Assembly (NCBI GenBank): GCA_902614355.1
Contig: CACMKP010000001.1
Location: 62,001-126,000 of the forward strand
DNA from: an uncultured Pelagibacteraceae bacterium
Lineage (GTDB): Bacteria > Pseudomonadota > Alphaproteobacteria > Pelagibacterales > Pelagibacteraceae
DNA length: 64,000 bases
Direction of reading: 5' to 3'
Under the pieces are notes generated by a model. That model searched no databases and had not been told where the DNA came from. It was given only the letters and a program-made list of their open reading frames with translations. Positions 63,472 to 64,000 of this stretch are shown here, piece by piece (the stretch's first letter is position 1; each line of letters begins with the position of its first letter). The translations under genes and the position numbers were made by a program.

Positions 63472-64000
63472 ATGAATGAACTGAAAGTTAATTTTTTAAA
63501 GTTATTAAAAGAAAAAAAATATTCTTTAATTGTATCAATAATCGAAAAAAAACTCAGAGAAGATGAAAAAACTTCAGGAATACTGAATTTATGTGGCGTG
63601 TCCAGAATGTTGTCTAATAAATCTAACGCCTCATTGAAGCTTGCAGTCAATGATTTCAAAAATTCATGTTTAAAAGAAACAGATACAAAAAAAATGCTGG
63701 ACCCACTTAAAAATTTAATTAATTCATCAGTAATCTTTTTTGATAATGAGTTTAAAGATAATGCAAACGAATTAGAAAAAAGTTATTTTGATGAAGTATT
63801 TTCTATTTACAATAAAAATAAACATATATGGGAAAAAAATCCAGACATACTCTGGGCAATAGTTAAGATAGTTAAGCGTATTTCCAGCGTAGACGAGGTT
63901 ATAGAGATCTATAAAAAAATTGTTAGTTTGAATTCGGACTCTGATGCTTTTGCATCTTATATTTTCCATAATCTTTATAATGGTAAATGGAGCCAAATTG
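63472..64000 (+). CDS. Unknown protein, 3' end cut by window edge (possible helical repeat protein)
   Basis: An open reading frame from ATG 63472 (MNELKVNFLK) to the right edge, at least 176 residues. It is made of amphipathic helices (for example KLLKEKKYSLIVSIIEKKLRE and SYFDEVFSIYNKNKHIWEKN), suggesting TPR-like repeats, but no clear family. No signal peptide is seen in the visible part. It lies 100 bp after rho; that gap is AT-rich with only weak short inverted repeats. Confidence 0.7.
   Translation, partial: MNELKVNFLKLLKEKKYSLIVSIIEKKLREDEKTSGILNLCGVSRMLSNKSNASLKLAVNDFKNSCLKETDTKKMLDPLKNLINSSVIFFDNEFKDNANELEKSYFDEVFSIYNKNKHIWEKNPDILWAIVKIVKRISSVDEVIEIYKKIVSLNSDSDAFASYIFHNLYNGKWSQI

Noticed and set aside
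63447..63996. Minus-strand frames over the last gene
   Set aside because: They are shadows of the helical plus-strand frame that starts at 63472.

Overview
The window reads as a chromosomal segment of a streamlined marine alphaproteobacterium of the SAR11 / Pelagibacter type. This rests on the very AT-rich sequence, gene gaps that are mostly under 100 bp (the longest, 261 bp, looks like the replication origin), many start/stop overlaps (ATGA, TAATG, TAGTG), few recognisable Shine-Dalgarno sites, alphaproteobacterial gene orders (maf-aroE-coaE-dnaQ beside secB/fxsA/Tim44-like; heparinase-purH; DUF299-hemE at the origin), and families typical of that class (DUF2794, IalB, DUF4212 symporter). 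I see no phage, insertion sequence, CRISPR array or plasmid gene. The assignment to SAR11 is inference from sequence character, not from a search.

Layout. 1-7905 (minus): a cytochrome c maturation run ccmC-ccmD-ccmE-ccmF-ccmG-ccmH, then a PagL-like outer-membrane protein, two tandem FMN-dependent 2-hydroxyacid oxidases and a PLP aminotransferase cut by the window edge. 7906-8077 holds a long imperfect hairpin that I cannot assign. 8078-13852: hspQ, yciB, DUF2794, a BI-1 protein, an aldo/keto reductase, ialB-like, argG and psiE-like genes. 13859-21871: an accessory-looking block with two photolyase/cryptochrome-like proteins, a Cys-rich secreted protein, a fasciclin protein, an FG-GAP/UnbV protein, a small DUF2256 protein, an atypical SDR and a PQQ-type sugar dehydrogenase. 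This looks like a light or photo-oxidative damage cluster. 21882-26691: ybbA/ybbP-like ABC exporter divergent from tesA, then a metallo-hydrolase.

26688-43258: small membrane proteins, folD, yggT, mscS, hemD, hemC, divergent tsaD, an EVE protein, acetyl-CoA synthetase with a very basic N-terminal extension, a DUF4212 + sodium:solute symporter pair (probably acetate or another small carboxylate feeding Acs), rpe, heparinase-like, purH, phhB and a glycosyltransferase. tRNA-Gly(GCC) lies at 43272-43346. 43412-49059: Lon-N domain protein, ubiH-like, ftsK, lolA, GNAT, HIT. 49061-52022: hisB-hisH-hisA-hisF-hisE operon. 52114-54002: hslVU with a heat-shock-type promoter. 54019-59339: Smr, Tim44-like, fxsA, secB, dnaQ, coaE, aroE, maf and the PPDK regulator.

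59340-59600 carries two TTATTCACA boxes and two related TTATCAAC boxes in AT-rich DNA between the DUF299 gene and hemE, the same place as oriC in Caulobacter and Rickettsia. To its right run hemE-hemH-hemJ, rho and an unfinished gene. Heme synthesis (hemC, hemD, hemE, hemH, hemJ) and heme delivery to cytochrome c (ccm) are thus both well represented. The items most worth a second look are the origin, the unassigned hairpin at 7933-8020, the photolyase/DUF2256/SDR block with several altered active sites, the lysine-rich tail on Acs, and the palindromes in front of rho.
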